Source: Loxodes magnus (taxonomy: Eukaryota > Ciliophora > Karyorelictea > Loxodida > Loxodidae). Taken from it: a stretch of 64,000 nucleotides of DNA. The position numbers and the translations under genes are program-made. Shown here in pieces: positions 50,376-62,934 of this stretch. Where the stretch lies: assembly GCA_946699065.1 (NCBI GenBank), contig CAMPDV010000952.1, positions 1-64,000 of the forward strand, in the 5' to 3' direction. The notes beneath the pieces were generated by a model. It did no database searches and was not told the DNA's origin. It saw nothing but the letters and a program-made list of their open reading frames with translations. Position 1 is the stretch's first letter. Every line of letters begins with the position of its first letter.

Positions 50376-51140
50376 ATGAGTGAAAGTGAGAAATATGATT
50401 GATATGACGAACATTAACCACTTGGAAATTCAGAAATTAAAAAAACTTCCGACACTAACTCAAATAGAAATATTATCTAAGTCATTAAAGAGTTTATGTT
50501 TAAAAATAGATACCCCACTGATAAAGTAGAAAAATTAGAAAAACTAATAACGTCTTTACTTGAGAAACAATATTAATAATCATAAGAAATAGAAAACAAA
50601 CTGGAACAAAGAATTCTTTAAATTTAATAATAAATTCAGGTAATTCCATTTTTGTTTTAACAGAATTAATCAGATCCTATGGAAATAGAAAATGAAGCCT
50701 CAAATTAAAATAAACAGTAAACGTTTATTTAAAATAAGTAGTAAATTTAAATTAAATAAGTGTTACAGGAATAATAGTTTAAAAGAAGAATAAAATGCTA
50801 CGTGTGCAATAAATAACACCAATGAAAATACTGCTACTAACTAAGCGAAATTTAAAGAAAGAATAAATAAGATATTTTTAGAAAATTATTTAGGATATAT
50901 CCAACATAAAGCGGAAAAATTTATAGAAAAAAATTCTTTAACTCAAATCTTAATCCTTGGAGAAATAATTAGGAATGCTAAGTGCAAGACCAAAACTATT
51001 CCGAATATTAAAGGATGGTGCGCTAATGAAGTGCTACACCGCCTAACTAAGCCTAGTAGGAATTCAAGACAAACTAATAGAGACAAGCTGATAGAATAGG
51101 TCAGATGGCTGACTACTAAGGCTTTAACAAAGCTTTTTAA
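50376..51140 (+). CDS. coiled-coil zinc-knuckle (gag/ORF1-like) protein, copy 2
   Basis: The frame has 254 codons followed by TAA. The layout equals the 14-kb copy: acidic start (MSESEKYD, then UGA/Trp), Gln-rich coiled coil, knuckle Cys141, Cys144, His148, Cys153, and a Gln/Arg-rich tail ending GFNKAF. UGA codons at residues 9, 150 and 218 are all conserved in the inverted copy. Differences include one extra codon here and many silent changes, evidence of past selection on the protein and of UGA being sense. Similarity extends about 90 bp upstream of the ATG and ends immediately after the TAA. The knuckle spacing CX2CX3HX4C is atypical and shared. Confidence 0.72.
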
Positions 51141-51144
51141 CTTT

Positions 51145-52980
51145 AACTTTTTATAAATAAATAAATTTTGCTATATAATTTGTGTATAAAACATAAGGAA
51201 TTTTTTTATATATTTTCAATCAAAAATTTAATCAATTAAGAATTCAAAAAAATTATATAAAAAAACCTTTTTCTTCATTTTTAAAAGAATTTAAAGAATT
51301 TCTTTTTTTATGATTATTTGTAAATTAAATCATTTTTATTTTATTTTTTCTAAAAATTTTTGATAGTATAAAACGAGCAAAAAATAAAAATCAATTTTTT
51401 TCGTCTTGGAGATTATTTTTGCTACTAATTTTCTATTGATTTTATTACTAAAATCTCTTAATTAATTTTTTCTTCTTTCAATTTTAAAATATTTGATTTA
51501 ATTAGTTTTTATGATTACTAAAATTTTGTATTCCTTTTCTTCTAAAATATGTTTTTATTCTAAAATAATTTTTTTATTTTAATATAAATGTTTGCACTTT
51601 GATTATACCTTTTACTTGATCCATTAATGGGAAACATATTACAAAATGAATTTAATAATTAAATTAAACTTTTTATTATTTAATAAACTATTTATGTTTC
51701 TTTTTAATTACAATTTATTTAAAAAATCCCACTTTATTATTATTTATTTTTAAAAAATTTAGCTCTAATTCCTTTTATTTTATTCTCAAATATAATATTT
51801 TATTTTTCCTAAAAGAGTTATAAAACATAAAACGCAAGCGAATCTTTTGTTTTGACTTTTTTTAGTTGATTTTAAAATTTTATATTTTTAATCTTAAAAA
51901 TATAAAAAAATAAAAAAATCTATCTAAATTAATAAACAAACTTTAACTCACTCTGCTTTTAATTAAAAAAATAAGAATATTTATAAGATAAATTTTACTC
52001 TAAATTTAGATATTTCCTAAAATAAAATAAGATTTAATTATAATACTTAAAGTTTTCTTTTTATTTTTATTAAAAGAATTCTCACTAGAATATATTTTAT
52101 TTTCTGAATAATAATTAATAACTTCATTTTTTATATATTTTAAAATTATAAATCTATGTCTGTCCCCAAATCTTATATAATATATAACGCAGTGCAAAGC
52201 TAATATTTCTAATTAATTAAAAAGTTTGCTAATTTTAACTTTTTATTATTTAAAATTTAATAAATTTAAATTATTTTAAAATATTTAAAATTTTAATATT
52301 TTATTACCTTTAAAAATTCCAATATCAAATTTAAAATAAGTAAATCTTTATAGCTTTAGAAAAATTGCTAAATAAAGCTAAAAATACTAATTCATCTTTT
52401 TAAATTAAAAAAATCTTTAAACAATAAAATTAAAAAAATTAAATATAGATAAAATCCATTTTTTTTAATTCTATCTTATAAAATAATTCAATAATTTTAT
52501 GTTTATTTTTTAATTCAAAAATTATTAAAACTTTATATAGTGAAAAATTTTAGTTAAAAAGGATTTAAAATATGTTAATTTATAAATTAATATTTAGATT
52601 AAATTTATTGCTTTTATCTTATTACCTTTTTAAATTAATTAATTAATGGATTAATATTTTTATTTCAACCACTTCAAATTTTTAAATTAATGTAATTTTT
52701 CAATAAATGTTTTTAAGAAAAATATTTACAATTCTTATTGTTTTACATTGTAGACTTAGCCATGCTTAAGTAAAAGTATATTGTCATATATAAATTTTTA
52801 ATATAAAATACTTAAGGATAAATAAATCTCAAACATAAATATACTCTTAAACCATACGTAAATATCTTAATTTTTAATTGCTTTATATCTTCTAAAGCTT
52901 TTATACGTAATTAAATACATAGTATGCTTTTCCTAACAGTAATAATAAATTTCTTAAATTATAAAATTAAAAGTCTTAAT
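51145..52980. other. very AT-rich spacer
   Basis: Long homopolymer runs of A and T. No gene, RNA or repeat recognised. The minus frame at 52006-52197 is treated as chance. Confidence 0.5.
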
Positions 52981-52989
52981 AGTTGTTAC

Positions 52990-53760
52990 TTTCTCTCAAC
53001 TTATTATTTTCCACTTTTTCACAGTATTATCATATCCTCCTGATACTATTCATTTGTTATCCTTACCCAATGCTAAAGAATTTAGATAATTTTTTAGCCT
53101 TAAAGAGTTTATATGCATTCACCTAAATTAAAGTTCCATATCTACATGATCCAGGAATCGTAACACTTGAAGTTACTAAACTGAATACTTGATACATTAT
53201 TTGAATGGCCTTGAAGAGTTCGAAGTAGCTGGCTAGTTGTTAATTCCCATATATTGATTGTCTTATCAATACTTCCCGATATGATCAGTTCTGGTCACTT
53301 GAAATCGCTACAGAAAACACAGAATCTATATCTCCCCACAAAGAATCCTTACACTCGCTAGTCCCATTTATTGATCGATTTATCATAACTTCCCAATAAA
53401 ATTCAATTCTAATCACTTGATATCGCTAAAGAATTTACACCATTCGTGTGTCCTTACAAAGAACTTTTTAATTAACCAGTTGCTAAGTTCCATATCATTA
53501 TCGTACCTTCAGAACTTCCCGATACGATTCCTTTTCTGGTCTCTTGAAATCGCTACAGATAATAAAGGATTCGTATGTCCCTATAAAGTAATCTTACACT
53601 AGCCAGTTGTTAAGACCCATATCTTTATCGTATTATCTCTATTTCCCGATACGATTAAATTTTAGTTACTTGATATCACTACAGATAATAAAGTACCGTA
53701 TATTCTTGGAATATTTTATCTAAATATTAAAGAATTACCTTTATTTTTGTCGTAGTTGAT
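52990..53760 (-). pseudogene. WD40 repeat gene, decayed
   Basis: At least five WD40 repeats can be recognised on the minus strand, about 120 bp each. They include 'LIVSGNRDNTIKIW', 'IVSGSSEGTIMIWNLATG', 'LLGSYDKSINKWD' and 'SGSIDKTINIWELTTSQLL', each followed by a GH-containing turn. Reading frames change between repeats through single-base differences, notably near 53545 and 53290, so the gene appears broken. UGA occurs where Trp is expected in 'SDQNWI' twice. A 19-nt intron at 53720-53738 matches the one at the 43-kb locus. A beta-propeller scaffold role would be expected of an intact version. Confidence 0.6.
53720..53738 (-). other. 19-nt intron of the decayed WD40 gene
   Basis: GTAATTC...TATTTAG, one base shorter than its counterpart at 43216-43235 and at the same place relative to the coding sequence. 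Confidence 0.65.
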
Positions 53761-53769
53761 TATATTTTC

Positions 53770-55050
53770 CAGTTTTAAAAAAACAAAATAGGTAGAATTT
53801 CATATTTAAGAAAAAAAGGAATTTTAGCTAGAGAATAATTTGCTTATTTTAAAATATTTCTTAAAAAGATACTCTTAATAAATTATATTTCTTTGTTTTG
53901 CATTTTTTATTTTATAACTTACTTTATAATAGTTTAATTATATTATCTCATATAAAGAAAATAATTAGATTTTAAACTTTTGCTATAAGCAAAACTGTTT
54001 TAGCATTTATTTAAAGAGATCAACGAACTATCCATTAGAAAATATATTTAAGTTAAAATTAAATTAAATAATGAAATATTCTATACAATAATCAATGTAA
54101 AATTTAGGATTTAGCTTATAAACTAAATTTATAATTAACATATTTTTATGCTTTAATTCCTTTTTTTATTTTACTATATAAAAAAGAAACATTTCTTCCA
54201 AAAATCTCTTCTCAATAGGATCTATACCAATCAAGATACCACTACCAAAATTTACTTTAAGAACTCAAATTATGTAATAGGAGAATTTTGAACTTTTAAG
54301 AAATGTATAAGGGCTTGAAGGGAAAATCGCATACTGATGTCTAGCACTTAAGAATAAAAGATTTAAAATAAGTACTCAGCAAATATTAGAATCGAATGAT
54401 TAGAAACAAAATTCAGCCACTTTGCAGTGATAACCGAAAGCATATTCCTTTAAAATTAGTCAATGGATGTAGACCTAAAGATCAACCAAAAAAAATTTAT
54501 TTATAGAAGTGAAAAAAATACTGATCATATTAAGCATAAGCACTACGTTTAAAAAGAATAGCTAAGAGGAGTGTAGTATACATTATATCCAAATAATCTC
54601 TGTCAAAAACTTCTGAATCTCCTGCTGTTAAAACAAAAGAAGAAATTAATATGTTTTTAAATTAAACTTTCTTCAATCTTAGCTGTAACATATAGAAGGC
54701 CAATTACAATTGAAGTATAAACCATTATAGAATGGAAATATCTTATTTTGCAAAAGGAATCTTTAATCAGTCTCATGTAATACCTTGCTTCAGTAAAGGC
54801 TCTAAAGTCTACAATCCCACCTATACGTTCAAAAGAAGAATAATCCAGTTAAATGTTTCTATTTTAATGTAACTAATGCAAAAGAATAAATAACTTAGCA
54901 TTAGTTACTTATATAGAATAATGATGCTTGCTTCAAGCAATGATAGGAGACTCAAAGTTCTAATTTCAATGCTTTTATTACTAAAATCATTTCCATTATT
55001 CAGACTGTTACTTTACTCTTATTAATTTCACACCTTATCTTATAGATAAC
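53770..55050. other. mostly spacer, weak coding signal after 54200
   Basis: 53770-54200 shows nothing. From 54200 the base composition becomes less extreme. A plus-strand frame with stretches such as 'NFELLRNVQGLEGKIAYWC' near 54280 may be an upstream part of the LNR gene, but no domain is recognised. Confidence 0.3.
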
Positions 55051-55059
55051 GTTTCATGT

Positions 55060-56830
55060 AACTAAGAGTATTTAAATCCAATGTGCATTTCCTTAGAATG
55101 TTGCAATTATTAAGAAGCTTGCTTATAAGCTTTAGGTGGATAATGTAGCGCTGAAAAAATAGGTAGCAAAATATGCAATTAAGAATGCTTAGTTCATTAA
55201 TGTGGTTGAGACGCAATGGACAACTTAACTTCATAACTTTCAAATAAGAATTATAACTTTGGATCTTTATTATAAAACTCACCTTTCTGTTCTCCAGGCT
55301 GCTTGGATTAAGACTTTAATAATACACAAAAAGATAAGTAGGCGACTAAAAATGTGATTTAGCTTGTATGACTGAAAGTTGTTAGTGAGATTAAGAAGAT
55401 TATTTTGAAAAGAAGCTTCATTTTATGATTATAATACACTAAAAATTTACAGTTTCCCAGTAACAACCTGCTTCACAACTCTTATGAATAGATTAATTAT
55501 TGAAGATGATAAGAACCTCGACCCTTAATGTTATATTCCTATGTGCTCAAGTAATGAAAGTTCTAACCAAATTTGACTGACTGAAGTGATAAGGAATGAC
55601 TTTATTCTAACTGAGAATAACCTTAATAGTAAGATGAAAATAATCATTAGAACAGTGGAAATAATCCGTAGAATATGAGTTAAAATTAGGCAAATGTATT
55701 AGATTAAAGGTGCAATTAAGATTAATGACACGATTGAAATGACTGCTAACTATCTTCTCATCAAAATTTTACATATTGCAATTTAAATCCACAATATAAT
55801 TGTAACTGGAATATGATAGGTAACAATGTAATCCAAATAGTTTACTACGAAAATTCTAAAAGATATTAGAATAGTTTATGCAAGTACGATGGTAATGACT
55901 GCTAAGTTTGCATAGATACCAATAATGCATGTCTTCAATCTTAAGGGAACAACATTAGCGATTTAAGTTGCTATAATAAATAATGTAACTGAGATGGGTG
56001 AGGTTGTAAAAAGTGTTTATAGAAAGGCTGCAAAATCAAACAAATTGGGGATTTAATTTTTCAAGAATAATGCTATTACGAAGAATGCTTTTTTGATAAT
56101 AATCAGCAAGAATAAGATGATTATCTGTTGTAATCTCAAAAAAAATGTACTTTAAATAAGCCACGTAATAATTAGTATGATAGAATGTGATTTTTTCGAA
56201 CGAAATTATGACTCAATCGGTTTTCAGAGTAGAAGCACCTTTAATCAAAATGATCTATATGAATTTTATATAATTCAGGATAATAAATGTATTAGTGACA
56301 AATGTCTGGGATTTTACGAGTCTTTTTTTCATGTAATTAAAAATAATGTAGTGGAAATGATTTTAGTTATCATAACATGAATAAAATAGGAAATGGAATA
56401 TGTGATGAAGAACTGCTAAGTCCTGATTGTAATTATAATGGTTTTAATTTTTGTACAACAGATTTAATTGAAGAATGTAGCAGTCTAAGTCTGGCAATGG
56501 ATGAATTTTGCCAGGTTGGATAATTAAGCGATTAAAATATCAGTTTTTTTACTGTAGCTATGATAATGCTTAATTTTGCTTTAAAGTAACGAATAAAATT
56601 AGATTCTTATGAAAGATTTCCTTGCTATCCAGATTTACTTAATAATGGATTTTGTGATCTTTAATGTTTTATTAAGTAATGTTAAGAAGATGAAAGATTT
56701 TGCATAAAATGTTCAGATACCTTATGATTTAATGTTAAAAGAGTAGGATATTAATTAATTAATTTTAACTATAAGGGTTAGGGTCATCTTTAATTAGAGA
56801 AAATGTTTCCTCAAATTAAAGACAATAAAA
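55060..56830 (+). CDS. LNR (Notch/Lin-12 repeat) surface protein, several exons or decayed
   Basis: At least six Cys-rich modules of LNR type lie on the plus strand. Examples: 'IGSKICNQECLVHQCGWD' (about 55170), 'CDLACMTESCQWD' (about 55350), 'CKYDGNDC' (about 55880), a module near 55990, and 'IGNGICDEELLSPDC' (about 56395). The pattern Cys-x3-Cys-x4-Cys-x-Trp/Tyr-Asp-x2-Asp-Cys is clear. In three modules the Trp before Asp is UGA. LNR modules bind calcium and occur in extracellular parts of surface proteins. The frame moves between modules. Some shifts may be mini-introns; elsewhere conserved Cys or Gly positions carry UGA, which suggests decay. Membrane anchor and start are not identified. 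Confidence 0.55.
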
Positions 56831-56847
56831 GTTTTTATATTCAGAAC

Positions 56848-57672
56848 TCAACTGTACATGTATTCATCTGAATCAATTCCAAACTGAGATAATTCTTCTT
56901 TCTCTTCAATAAGCTCATAGAATTGTTCTTCCATCTTCTTGTAATTTTTCTCCAGCTTATCTAAACAAATTCTAAGGTCATTGTTGTCCTTTTAAAGCTA
57001 TTTATTCTGTTACTATTAATTACCAAGATCCTGTTTGATTAATGTCACACTTGAATCATCTAATATCAGCTTCTTTCTGTAAATACCTCCAAAGTAGTTA
57101 TAATATAGCCTCCTCGATGTTCCAAATTATTTACGGTGCTGCTCAAGTACTCTTATTCACTTCAAGCATTACCTCCAAAAATGTCCAGCCTTTTGACAAC
57201 AATAGCAACGTTTTATTAAGGGCTTGAATTAAAATTTTTATTCTTTTTACATTTTTTCAATTTCCATCTTTTCTGATTGAAGTTAGTTTTTTTTATTGCT
57301 AATCGAATTTCTTCTTTAATTTTCTAATAGTTGAAATTAGGAAGTTAAGACTTCAATTTAAAACTAAACTTTACTTACCAAGTCTTGATCTTCCTTTTTT
57401 CTATCTTACAAAAGAAGCCGAAGATTCAAATTTTCCGCCTTCAGGATCTATATTTCGGTATTCATTTTCTCAATTAATGAATAAAGCGTAATAATGTCTT
57501 GCTCGTGGGATTTCTCAAGTTTTTTCAGTTTGTTAGGAAATTCCGTATTTCCAAATCCTTAACAGGAGTAGATTTATCTTTTTTGAATTCTTGGTTCTTG
57601 TTAGTTAACTGAGACTTAAGATTGATCTTTAAGGCTAGAATTCAAGGTTTAGATTCCCGGGTTTTTTTCCAT
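56848..57672 (-). CDS. coiled-coil CCHC zinc-knuckle protein (family member 3)
   Basis: The frame is an uninterrupted 274 codons from ATG at 57672 to TGA at 56850-56848. Residues 45-150 are a Lys/Glu/Gln/Leu heptad region. The knuckle is a perfect CX2CX4HX4C (Cys156, Cys159, His164, Cys169, with Phe-Trp after the His). A second coiled coil runs from about 215 to 260, with an acidic end (SDEYMYS). One internal UGA follows the knuckle (position 172). Under a code where UGA always stops, the protein would end there, yet the coiled coil continues in frame to the next UGA, 102 codons later. It lies antisense between two LNR gene blocks. A nucleic-acid-binding, self-associating protein is inferred; gag/ORF1-like origin is possible. 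Confidence 0.72.
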
Positions 57673-57695
57673 TTTTTATATAAAGAGTAGAAGAT

Positions 57696-58450
57696 TATTA
57701 GTATGATAGTGATTGTTGAAATAATTATTGCAGCTTTGATACTCATCCTAGAGTAATGAAACTATTCAATTATAATGTTTCTTAGTACATCTTTTTTCAG
57801 CGATTGTGCTTGAGTAAATATATCTCTGATAATAAATGATCTTCAGTCTTGTATTTACAAAATGAATATTATTGTGAAGAATGGTATAAAGTAGTAGAAT
57901 GCAATTTATTGCAATAAGCATTGTAAATGAGCCAAGGCAGCAAGAAATTGAATATATGAAAAGCTAATTCCTGGATTCTGATCAATGAATACTAAGTGAA
58001 ATGCTAAGTTTTAAAACTGTTAGTCTTATTTATTAGGGAATGGTTAATGTGACGAAGAATGCTATTCTAAAGACTGCCTTTGAGACTAGAAAGATTGCAT
58101 TTGTTATGAAAGTGACGGAGAATATTGTTGATTATATGAAATCGAATATGGAATGAAATATGCAACAACAAGTTCTGCGATTTTGATTATAAGAATTGCT
58201 GTAAAATAGGATGAAAAGATTAAGCCACATAAAATAATTTAGGCGATAGTATTTGATAAGTCAGTTGCATTCAATATGACTGAGATAGTTAAGTAGATCA
58301 AGAGACGATAAAATTCCTTAGTAAAACCTGATTGCATGCTATATACTAAACTTCCACATAAGCCTGAAATTTAGTATAGCCTCACATTTTAATAAACTTT
58401 TCAAAGAATTTTAAATAATGATAAAAGCATGTATTTAGAAGATCGCCCGT
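57696..58450 (+). CDS. LNR-containing protein, N-terminal part
   Basis: An ATG near 57700 opens a strongly hydrophobic stretch (MIVIVEIIIAALILIL), fit for a signal peptide or anchor. A single frame then runs into LNR modules: 'YCNKHCKWAK' (about 57920), 'GNGQCDEECYSKDC' then 'LWDQKDC' (about 58040-58090), and 'ICNNKFCDFDYKNC' (about 58160). The Trp in the first two is UGA. Start and signal are 24 bp from the start of the antisense zinc-knuckle gene, so the two genes look divergently transcribed from a very short shared region. The modules end near 58300 and the sequence passes into the downstream tract. Confidence 0.5.
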
Positions 58451-58559
58451 TAGAATGTATAAATTAATTGGAATAGCAGCAGCAAGTTGGGAAGTTTTTA
58501 AGAAATATAGGAAATTAATATAACTATAATTAAACTTAATAGAATTATCAAAACTATAA

Positions 58560-60880
58560 GACCGGTCCTGATTGATCCTCTTTGGAGAATCTTTAGGGTT
58601 ATTTATGTTACGAATATAAATTATCCTCTAGCAGGATTTACTAAAAATGGTATTTTCTATAAATTTTGCGATGAAGTATCTAGCGAATAACTAAATGAAA
58701 CTCAAAACTTTAACCAGGGGAATATCAGCCAGCTACATTGTATACAAAGGATTAGGAACTTTTGATCGGCCTTATCTTTCATTAGCTGAAGTTTTGGCAG
58801 AAGGAGTTTAGAAGAGATATGTTAAGGTTCTTTTGACAAATAGAACTCATTTTTTAGACGATCTATAGTAGGAATAAAGTTCAATGGCTACTGACAGTTT
58901 TACAAACTACATTTTACTCCTAAAGTAAACTAACGATTAAAAAGCTTATACGAGTAATTTAAGCTTTAACTATTTAAACTCTTTATTGCTTTCAGTATCC
59001 AAAAGACTAAGCTTCAGAGTTAGCTAAATGGTTTTTTGATTCTAAAGAAAGAGCTAAAATTATTTTCATGCGAACAGATATTAATTTTTTTCTTTTAAAG
59101 CCACTTAAAATTTGAGAACGTAATATTAGAAATGCACACACTTGCATTAAACATGAATCTCCCAAATGTATATTGCTATAAAAATGAAAAGTGATCCTGT
59201 AATATATATGCAGAAGCTTCCTTTTCGAGAGATGATCTTATTTCTTTACTTGATGAATATGGTTATTCATGAAGTTTAGCAACAGATGTTTTAGAATAGC
59301 TTTAATTTTTTGGAACTGAATATCTAAAAATACATAATCTCTGATAAAGATCATTCAAGGAAAATTGAGTTTAAATAATGTTTGGTTTCATCAATTTTCT
59401 AATCATCACCGTAATTACATTGAATGCTAATCTTGTAATTTAGAATTTAATGACACAGACTTTTAGTTTCTTGATTCATGAAAGTATTTCGTTAGCACGT
59501 ATTGTGTACTAGAGCACGAAGAATTTGATTGTGGAAGTCTAAAATTTAATAGAGGGAGTGAAATAAATAATTTCCATAATTTGGATTAAAAAAGTGGAGA
59601 TTAAAACTATACAGGAATTGAGTTTCCTGGGTTTGAAAAATCTAACTCGACTCAACTAATCTGAATAAACGAAGTTACCTTCACTAAAAGCTTAATTTGA
59701 TCATCCTTATTAAGCTATTTTTACAGTGAAATTGAAGCTCTCCTTTTGATTCAGAACTGTAAGTTATTTAACAAGAGATTTGAATGACTGTTATTAAGAT
59801 ATTTAAAACTAAGATACTTGGTGTGAGAGTGATTTGAATGGCACCTAATAAAGAGCAGCAATAGAAGGCTAAAATGGTTAGTTTAGCTATAACTTAGTTA
59901 CATCAATAATTTGAGTAGTTAAATATAAGTGATACTGAGCAGCAATATATTGAGTCATAATTAGAGGTATTCAGAAGAAAGGTTCCGAAAATATTGTCCC
60001 ATAAGCAAAGTAATGTTAAATTACACATAATTGCTTTTTAAAGTCTTAAGGGTTTTAACTTTAGATGCTTAATAAGAAATGATATAGAAGTTAAGAGGTA
60101 AAAGAAGCAGGTTTTTCTGTAGCTTGTGTCTATAAGATGACAATTTTGGAATAGTTGAAGATGTAATATTTGAGTAAATAAGAATGGTAGAAGATATTAA
60201 GATGACTAATTGTAGCTTTTACTATAACTAAATCTGAATGAATAACAGATTGACTCAAAATTGAGTTGAAACAGATTTTGGCTATATTAGTTGTTGAATT
60301 ATAGTTAACTCTGCATATCCATTTTAATATATTTTCTGGTAACTATAATGAAAGAGGTGGAGGAATGATAGTAAACTGAGTATAGGACTGCATAAGGAAT
60401 GATAAGGCGCAAGAATTGTAATTTATAGCCTTGAATGCAAATTAAGTTCTGGTAATAAGTGCTGATAACTAATTGCACATTTTCCTAAACTAGCAGCTTA
60501 AATAATAAAGGTTAACTATCTAATAATTAGATAAACTAGAATGCTTAATGTAAATGGAAAAACATAAACTGCCTCCTTTAAAATTGAGAACATTTATTTA
60601 ATGGAAAATATAGGTTGAAAGGCAGCTTCAGATTCGAAACTAGCCAGGATGCATAATATAGTAAATTTGTAAATAATAAACAGTAAATTTTAGGGAAGCA
60701 GCGGAAAACAAATTTCTAGTCTCTAAATTTAGGATAAAATGTTATTAAGGATTGATAGCAAAATTAGAAATTCTGAATTTTATAACTAAACCTCTACAAA
60801 ATATTTGATAGCTTTGTAAAATTGGAATTATATATAGTTGATATTAGTAAAGTTTAAGTACAATACTCTAATAAACGAAA
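58560..60880 (+). CDS. downstream part of the LNR-type surface protein, unidentified domain
   Basis: Protein-like frames follow with conserved-looking Cys and Trp-rich stretches: 'PLAGFTKNGIFYKFCDEV' (about 58640), 'WSALSFISWSFGRRSLEEIC' (about 58770), and 'WSCNIYAEASFSRDDLISLL' (about 59200). Trp codons include UGA in each. Frame changes between them suggest small introns or damage. The composition fits the ectodomain of a large surface protein, perhaps the same gene as 57696-58450. No named domain is recognised. Confidence 0.3.
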
Positions 60881-60889
60881 TATAATTTA

Positions 60890-61865
60890 AAAATGTTTAT
60901 ATTATAATTAATTATTTAATTTTCTCAATTTATAAGACTAGCACTCTCTAAGCAAGATATATATTAATAACCGAAATGAGACATATAAAAGCAAAAAGAA
61001 ATAATTGTATATTTAAAACTATCTCTTAAAGATATAAAGTTTAATATTTACAAGAAAAATTAAATAAAAGCAGAAGATTTATGTATAAAGAAGTAAATAT
61101 TGGGAGAATATAAAATTAAATAAAATGTAAATAAATTAATAAAATTAAAAAACTATAATTTTAATATTCAAAGAAGATATGTCTTAAAAAAATCAAAGTT
61201 CATTCGTCATAAATAGATTGAGCCCAATCAATCACTTAAATGATGCATTACTAGGTTTAGAATAATGTAAATATAAAAGTGAAATTAGAACTTTAGTAAA
61301 AAATTATCTTTTATAAGCGATGGAAATTACTTCTATCTTATTATTAAATCCCCATTCTTAGAACATCTATCTAGTTAGGCAAAAGTAGTTAAATACGAAA
61401 AGATATAAATTAGGAAAATAAGAAATTTATTAAGGATAGAAAAAATATTAATAAGAAATAAAAATAAAAGTCATATACTACTTAAAAAAATCACCAAGTA
61501 AAAAATTTAAAATGAATGAATCCAAAAAAAGAATACAATTTGTTTAAATACAATAGTCAGCAAATAAAAAGTGACTGAATCTTTGTTTTTTTTATTAAAA
61601 AATAATAAGTTTTACTTTCTTGAAAGAAGTAGAAATCTATTCACGCAAAAAATTCTTGAAAAAGAAAAAATAATTGAGAAAAGCAATAAATAAGATAAAA
61701 ATTTATAAAATGCTGATTAAGGATGACGTCAGATTGTATACAATTATCTTTACATAAAATATTTAATTTAAAAATCTAAATAAAAAGGTCTAGAAAAAGA
61801 ATTAAAAAATAATCCAAAAGGTGATAAAAAGTGCTAAATAAAGAGAAAAGTATTGAAACATATTA
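60890..61865. other. AT-rich spacer upstream of the Arf-like gene
   Basis: A-rich on the plus strand. No gene or RNA recognised. Confidence 0.45.
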
Positions 61866-61870
61866 AAAAG

Positions 61871-62415
<545 letters not shown>

Positions 62416-62930
62416 ACAATCCTAGATTATTAACTTTAAAGAAAAAAATGTAAATAATTAAAATAATCTAAATAAGTTTAAAAAATTAAATAAAATTTAC
62501 TAATAAAAATATATTTTTTATCAGAACAAATATTCAACGTGAAATCTATACAAATTTTTAAAGGTTCTTCATTTTTGGACAAAACAAATATCGATTAAAA
62601 AAATCTTTAAAATATAATAGACAAAAATTTAATTTGACTCCTGCATAATCTATAAAAATTTATCTTGATATAAAAAATTAGAAAAATCATTCTTAAAACT
62701 TATGAAAGAACAGGAATAAAATTTTTTGAAATAATTAAAAAATCTTTAGTTAAAGCTTAAGATTTATCAAGTAATAAGTTTAATTGCAATACAAATAAAT
62801 AATAAAATTCCTTTAAAATTTGACATAATATAAAGAGAAATTTGTAATTTAGAAGAAAAAGCAACTTGGAAATATAGAAATAGATCATATTAAATTTTAA
62901 GTTAGTTTTTGAAAAGAATGCTGCTTATAA
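62416..62930. other. AT-rich spacer
   Basis: Separates the Arf-like gene from the third repeat-unit copy. Nothing recognised. Confidence 0.45.
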
Positions 62931-62934
62931 GTTT

